11,055 nucleotides of DNA, from contig JAUZEU010000618.1 of NCBI GenBank assembly GCA_030838885.1, forward strand, positions 1-11,055, given 5' to 3'. The DNA comes from Bryobacterales bacterium (GTDB lineage Bacteria; Acidobacteriota; Terriglobia; Bryobacterales; Bryobacteraceae). Below the pieces are notes generated by a model, which did no database searches, was not told the DNA's origin, and saw only the letters and a program-made list of their open reading frames with translations. Position 1 is the first letter of the stretch. Each line of letters opens with the position of its first letter. This document shows positions 6,956-11,055 of the stretch, piece after piece. Made by a program: the position numbers and the translations under genes.

Positions 6956-8401
6956 TCACGGAAAATGCGATTCGGCTGCCGGTGCATGTCCCAGGATGGC
7001 ACGGGCAGCGGGCGCGCGCAGGTAGACCGCCTGTGCGGGAGCTACCCCAAGCCAGACCAGCGCTACCAGGCACGCCGAGAGCGCCCAGCGCTCCCGGGGG
7101 AGCGCATCCGGCACGCTGCTCAGTGACCCGCTCTCTTTGCCCAGAAAGAGGCGTGCGAACAGCCGAAATACGTGATACGCGTTCAGTGCGATGGCGATAG
7201 GCAAAGCCGCCCCCAGCCAGGGATGAACGGAGAGTGCGCCGTGCATCAGCAAATCTTCGCCGCTGAACCCCAGGGTGCCAGGCATGCCAACCAGCGCCAG
7301 CGCGCTGACCGCAAAGAACGCCGCAAATCGGGGTGTTCGGGCCGCCAGACCCATATACGCCTCTTCCCCGGCGTGGCCGTCCGTTCGCGCCTGCAGACAA
7401 CGGTGGACCACGGTCAGCACCGTGGCGCAGACGGTGAGTACGATCCATTGCAACAGCGCTCCGGTGACACCCTCCGCAGTGGCCGTGAGCAGTCCCGCAA
7501 ACAAACCGGCGGACTGGCTGACGAAGACCGTGGCCAGCAGCGCACCGGGCTTCCGCTCTGCAAGGCCCAGGACTGCCATGTAGAGACAGGTGAACAGAGC
7601 AAGGCCGAACAACCACGGCAGCACTTCTGCCGCCATATCCCGAAAGAGTGGTATCGCGAGCCGGGCCATCAGAAACAACCCCATCTGCGCGTTCATCAAC
7701 AGCGTGGAAAGCAAAACCGCGCCAGCTCCGAGAGACGCGGCCACGGACCGGTGCGCCGGAAAGATCCCCGTGCGCAGAACGGCGGCGGAGACCAGGGCGC
7801 CGAAGACCCAGGGGTTCCCCGCGCCGTGCGAAAGCCCTGCCATGGAGAACCAGTCGGCCTGCCCCGCCCCGGCTGCGCTCATCCCGTTTATCGTGATGGC
7901 AACGCAGAGAGCACCTGCACTTCCCATCATGGTGAACCGCGAGATCGCGAACCAGGGGCCGTGCCGGCCGCGCATCAGGAACGGTAACAATGAAACTGTC
8001 CAACCCGCCAGAAATACCAGTAGATTTTGGGAAGAGTAAGTGGCCAGGGTACCAGAGACAATCACGAGTGCCGTGATCAGGAACCGGCGATCCACGTCGC
8101 GCCGGGGAGCAGCTAACAGGGTGACAAGGGCCAGTGCGGGAAACAGAACCATAAGCACTGCACTCAATCCATCTACGGCGAACCATTCCCAACCGAGCCA
8201 CATCCAGCGCTCCGGCAGAAGCGAGCCGCCGGTGCTCATCACCTCACGAACCGCTTCAACACCCAGCAGCAGTGAAGCGCCGATCGCCGCGACCGTTACC
8301 CTCTGGGCATGGGAGTCCTGCCGCACACGGATGGCAGCGAGGGCCGCTGCCAAAGGAAGCACCACAGCAGCGGTCAATACGGGCGCAGCCAACTCAGTCA
8401 T
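6956..8401 (-). CDS. Second proton-antiporter-like membrane subunit of the DAB cluster (NuoL/NuoM/MrpA-D fold, divergent)
   Basis: The start is placed at ATG 8399-8401, giving MTELAAPVLT and 481 residues. An upstream in-frame codon at 8464 lies inside dabB. About 13-14 hydrophobic helices are visible. VSALALVGMPGTLGFSGED (365-383) matches the late-helix motif of NuoM-type antiporter subunits (GLPG...GF.GE), with E382 kept. At the helix-5 position where the family has Trp-Glu, this protein has W134-T135 (NLLVFLAGWT). At the helix-7 position of the conserved Lys before a Pro-x-His motif it has R210 (LRTGIFPAHR). It overlaps the dabB stop by 8 nt (ATGACTGA), with a weak purine-rich GAAAGAAG upstream, so it is co-translated. 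It may be a second membrane partner of DabA/DabB, structural or with altered ion coupling. It could also be a Mrp-like subunit co-opted here. Confidence 0.8.
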   Translation of the reverse strand: MTELAAPVLTAAVVLPLAAALAAIRVRQDSHAQRVTVAAIGASLLLGVEAVREVMSTGGSLLPERWMWLGWEWFAVDGLSAVLMVLFPALALVTLLAAPRRDVDRRFLITALVIVSGTLATYSSQNLLVFLAGWTVSLLPFLMRGRHGPWFAISRFTMMGSAGALCVAITINGMSAAGAGQADWFSMAGLSHGAGNPWVFGALVSAAVLRTGIFPAHRSVAASLGAGAVLLSTLLMNAQMGLFLMARLAIPLFRDMAAEVLPWLFGLALFTCLYMAVLGLAERKPGALLATVFVSQSAGLFAGLLTATAEGVTGALLQWIVLTVCATVLTVVHRCLQARTDGHAGEEAYMGLAARTPRFAAFFAVSALALVGMPGTLGFSGEDLLMHGALSVHPWLGAALPIAIALNAYHVFRLFARLFLGKESGSLSSVPDALPRERWALSACLVALVWLGVAPAQAVYLRAPAARAILGHAPAAESHFP

Positions 8402-9758
8402 TGAATCTTCTTTCAGAGCGGAGCACGCCCGCCATAGTCCGTGTATGCGCCCATCGGACCTCAAGCGATGTCATCCGGACAGCGAATCGCGTCAGCGCAC
8501 CGGCGAAGAAGCGATCGATCACGGTATCCAGATGCCCGCGATCGAAGGCCAGGCGGTATAGCCAACTTTGTGCCTTTGCGGGCAGCAGGCGCTCGTAATG
8601 CGAACCTGTCGGCGCCAGATGCCCCCCCGCGGCTGCGTGCATCCCGTGAAACTCATGCAGAGCCGATGGCGCTTTCAGGAATTGAAGAGTCCGGACGATC
8701 GCGTGCCCTGCGATGTGGGCGAGCGCCAGCCATGAAAATCCGAACCCAATCTCTGCCACGATCAGGCCCAGCTGTGAAACCGAGGAATATGCGAGGGAAG
8801 TTTTCGCATCCGTACATGCCCTCGCGACGAGAGTTCCGTGAAGCGCGCTGCAAACGCCCACCGCAACTACAACGGCGGAGGCCACCGGTGATGCGGCCAG
8901 TATCGGCTGCGACCGAAGCAGAAGGTAGGCCCCCACGTGAACCGAAATCGCTCCATAGAAGATCGCACTCGATGGCGTAGGGCCTTCCATGGCTCGAGGC
9001 ATCCAGCCGGAGAAAGGCACCTGTGCCGACTTACCCATCGCCGCGAACAGCAGCAGGCATCCGATTGCAGTTGCGAGGCCGCCTTGTACCGCGCTGCCCT
9101 GCGTGGGCCAGCTTCCGCTGAACACCGACTCGTAGAGCGTCGACCCCGTCGCATGATGCAGCAGGAAGGCCCCCAGAATAAGCCCGACGTCGCACGCCCT
9201 GTAAGTAGCAAAGACGCGTATGGAGTTTTTGGCCGGAGCTGGTCTTTGTTGAAAGAATGCGATCAACAGGACAGAAGTGACGCAGATCAGTTCCCACCCG
9301 CCAATCAGAAGATCGAAGGATGCAGCAGTGAACACCAGCAGGGCGGCGAAGGCGAAAAGATGCAACAGCAGGAAAAACCGGTAGAAGCCCGGGTCTCTGT
9401 GCAGATACCTGCGCGCGAATACGCCCACCATACCGCAGAGAACAACAGTTAGCGCAACAAGCGGCACGGAGAGGCGATCCACAAACAGAGTCAGCGGTAT
9501 GCGGAAGGTGTGCACCTCATACCAGTTCCCCTTACCGGCACTGAGCGACGTAAGGCCGCCCTGGAACATGCGAAGCAGGAGGGCCGCGAACATCAGCGCC
9601 GAGAAGGCAAACGTGCCGTTAGTGATTCGCGCAAACGTCTTCTCAGCCGGCTTCCACCCGACCAGCCATGCGGCTGCGACGACCAGGAACACTATTCCTG
9701 GCGCCAGCACGGTACAGACAAGCAGCAACTCCGGCGTAACAACAGACAGGAAGTTCAT
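8394..9758 (-). CDS. dabB: DabB-type membrane subunit (NuoL-like) of the inorganic-carbon uptake complex
   Basis: The start at ATG 9756-9758 gives 454 residues and an ATGA overlap with the dabA stop. The frame is open for 16 more codons inside dabA, but no better start is seen. About 11-12 membrane helices are predicted by eye. The antiporter core is intact: the helix-5 Glu (E156 in DLLIGGWELI), the helix-7 Lys (K243 in MGKSAQVPFSGWMP), MEGPTPSSA (257-265) and K319 in DAKTSLAYSSVSQLG. The C-terminal part, LYRLAFDRGHLDTVIDRFF (400-418), resembles the cytoplasmic-side end of NuoL-like proteins. Known for the family: DabB pairs with DabA and is thought to couple a cation gradient to CO2 hydration by DabA. 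The separate nuo operon is not seen here, and the DabA partner argues against complex I. Confidence 0.91.
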   Translation of the reverse strand: MNFLSVVTPELLLVCTVLAPGIVFLVVAAAWLVGWKPAEKTFARITNGTFAFSALMFAALLLRMFQGGLTSLSAGKGNWYEVHTFRIPLTLFVDRLSVPLVALTVVLCGMVGVFARRYLHRDPGFYRFFLLLHLFAFAALLVFTAASFDLLIGGWELICVTSVLLIAFFQQRPAPAKNSIRVFATYRACDVGLILGAFLLHHATGSTLYESVFSGSWPTQGSAVQGGLATAIGCLLLFAAMGKSAQVPFSGWMPRAMEGPTPSSAIFYGAISVHVGAYLLLRSQPILAASPVASAVVVAVGVCSALHGTLVARACTDAKTSLAYSSVSQLGLIVAEIGFGFSWLALAHIAGHAIVRTLQFLKAPSALHEFHGMHAAAGGHLAPTGSHYERLLPAKAQSWLYRLAFDRGHLDTVIDRFFAGALTRFAVRMTSLEVRWAHTRTMAGVLRSERRFND

Positions 9759-11055
9759 GATGAGATACGCGCAAGGGATAGATGCCGTATCTTCCCTCCG
9801 AACCAATCGGAAGAGACCCGTGCGGAAGGAAGCTCTTCCGCAGGCACATCCAGCTTCTCGAAAGTTCCTCCGCGCCGCACGTGGACTTCTCCACTATCGG
9901 GATCAATCGTTGCCAACCGGATCCAGCGATTTTCCAGCAACTCTGACAGTTGCGGATTGGCCGCGAAAACTTTGGTGACCCGCTCTGGTGTTGTCTCCAC
10001 AACGAACAGAATGCGAACCGGCTCATGGATCTCCACCATCTGCCAGGGCAACCCGGTGCGCAGGTCGCTCTCAGGTTTGTTCATCACTCCAATCAGCCCG
10101 GTGATGTTGTGCGGCAGTTTGGTCCCGCAGCCGTAGCCTTCGTTATCCACGAACGAGAAATAGTACTCCAGATTGATGCCTGCGCAAACGGGAACTGCCG
10201 CGCCGAGCAGGCGCGCCAAACCTTCATCACCGGCATCGAGCGTGGCATCGTAAGACACCAGAAAGGAGCGCCGGTCAAGAAACAGTCCCTTTGTCAGCAT
10301 GCGCCGCCCCACAATGCATACGGCGTTCGTCGCGTGCCCGTATTCGGGCCGGGGTTCTGCGAGATGTTGCGCGCGCTCCTGAACATGCTTCAGAGCCAGT
10401 TCCGGCCCGCAGCCCGGACGTGCCGCCTCGAAACGGCGAGTGCGCTCCTCGGCGTCCAGAGCCCGCGCACGGTTCAGCAACGCTGTCACTCGCTCCAGAT
10501 CTGAACTGTGACCAACGGGTATGAAGTCGAGGTCGTAGAGATCCACTGCATCATTGCACGTATCGTGATATCCGCCGACAAACCAGGTGTCCGCAGGTAT
10601 TCGTATGCCACGATCCACAAGGGCTGTCCGCACTCCCGGATGGTTCGCCATTGCCGCGAACAGGCGCCCGTTAGGTCCGCCACGCCTGCCACCGCAAGCG
10701 CCGCAATCGTGGGCAGACTCGTGCGGATTATTGAGACTGGTTGAGCCGTGACCAAGAATCACAATAAGCCGGGCGAAGCCCTCATGCAGACCGGCGGGAC
10801 CCAGCACACCGGCTACCCGGTCCGTCATTTCGATAATCGAAAACCCCTGAAGCAACTCCCCCGCCCCAGGCCGTTGGGCGCTGTCGGCGCGGACGAACTC
10901 GAGTTCTGTCGAGGGCTGTGGGACCAGTCGCCGGTGCAGAAAGTCCTTCAACCATCCATATCTCCGGGGGGCGAGGACACGCATCAGTAGCGGGAGCAGA
11001 GCCACACCGCCCAATACCGAGGTGCTCGCCCAACCACGCACCAGTGAACGAGAGG
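9755..11055 (-). CDS. dabA: DabA (DUF2309), zinc-dependent inorganic-carbon subunit; C-terminal part, truncated by the window edge
   Basis: The frame is open from the right edge to TGA 9755-9757, about 432 codons, roughly the C-terminal half of the family's usual size. Counting from the GTG at 11039-11041, GHGSTSLNNPHESAHDCGACG (97-117) carries H98 and C113. Their 15-residue spacing matches the H and C zinc ligands described for Halothiobacillus DabA. The Cys/Asp ligands of the N-terminal half lie outside the window. GGYHDTCND (156-164) and the stretch around 289-320 (GINLEYYFSFVDNEGYG, LPHNITGLIGVM) are family hallmarks. Known role: a beta-carbonic-anhydrase-like active site that, with DabB, hydrates CO2 vectorially to bicarbonate in the cytoplasm. 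The first gene seen of an overlapping three-gene unit. Confidence 0.93.
   Translation of the reverse strand, partial: SRSLVRGWASTSVLGGVALLPLLMRVLAPRRYGWLKDFLHRRLVPQPSTELEFVRADSAQRPGAGELLQGFSIIEMTDRVAGVLGPAGLHEGFARLIVILGHGSTSLNNPHESAHDCGACGGRRGGPNGRLFAAMANHPGVRTALVDRGIRIPADTWFVGGYHDTCNDAVDLYDLDFIPVGHSSDLERVTALLNRARALDAEERTRRFEAARPGCGPELALKHVQERAQHLAEPRPEYGHATNAVCIVGRRMLTKGLFLDRRSFLVSYDATLDAGDEGLARLLGAAVPVCAGINLEYYFSFVDNEGYGCGTKLPHNITGLIGVMNKPESDLRTGLPWQMVEIHEPVRILFVVETTPERVTKVFAANPQLSELLENRWIRLATIDPDSGEVHVRRGGTFEKLDVPAEELPSARVSSDWFGGKIRHLSLARISS

Noticed and set aside
6933..8201. 422-codon same-strand frame overlapping the third DAB-cluster gene
   Set aside because: Its composition is rich in Arg, Gly and Pro with no hydrophobic helices, typical of a shifted reading of a GC-rich membrane gene.
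8394..9806. The two antiporter-like genes as part of a complex I (nuo) operon
   Set aside because: No other nuo subunit is present, and the overlapping upstream gene is a clear DabA.
1..11055. tRNA, rRNA, CRISPR arrays, insertion sequences
   Set aside because: No repeat-spacer pattern, transposase frame or tRNA-like cloverleaf was noticed on either strand; a dedicated search was not possible.

Overview
The window looks like a chromosomal piece of an acidobacterium, probably near Solibacter/Bryobacter. This rests on a gene for a VWFA-related protein of the type described mainly from Acidobacteria, a GC-rich sequence, and a degraded fused-type spermidine synthase-like gene with a TPR tail. The taxonomy is an inference. 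Every supported gene lies on the minus strand, so transcription runs from the right edge to the left.

Right half (6956-11055): a three-gene unit. dabA (C-terminal half only, it runs off the right edge), dabB, and a second, divergent proton-antiporter-like membrane protein overlap by 3-8 nt (ATGA and ATGACTGA junctions), so they are very likely co-translated. DabA/DabB is the energy-coupled inorganic-carbon uptake system known from chemoautotrophs and, as MpsAB, from some heterotrophs. The third gene lacks the usual Glu and Lys of the antiporter fold at the expected positions.

Middle (4192-6955): after a 111-bp gap with a good ribosome binding site and a perfect inverted repeat come a beta-class carbonic anhydrase, a membrane HisKA_3-type sensor kinase, and a NarL/LuxR-type response regulator. 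The anhydrase and kinase are about 9 nt apart, and kinase and regulator overlap by 35 nt. The six genes read as one inorganic-carbon module: uptake and hydration (DabAB plus the extra subunit), CO2/bicarbonate equilibration (anhydrase), and a candidate dedicated two-component regulator. The signal it senses cannot be read from the sequence. No Rubisco or carboxysome gene is visible.

Left (3118-4071): an exported VWFA-domain protein whose ribosome binding site sits in a small inverted repeat. Then 371 bp without a supported gene (2747-3117).

Far left (1-2746): a single long pseudogene of an MFS-like/spermidine-synthase/TPR fusion protein. It carries at least three frameshifts and two in-frame stops, one exactly at the conserved Trp of the SEPSNPW motif. 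Neighbouring genes are intact, so this looks like real decay and not poor sequence.
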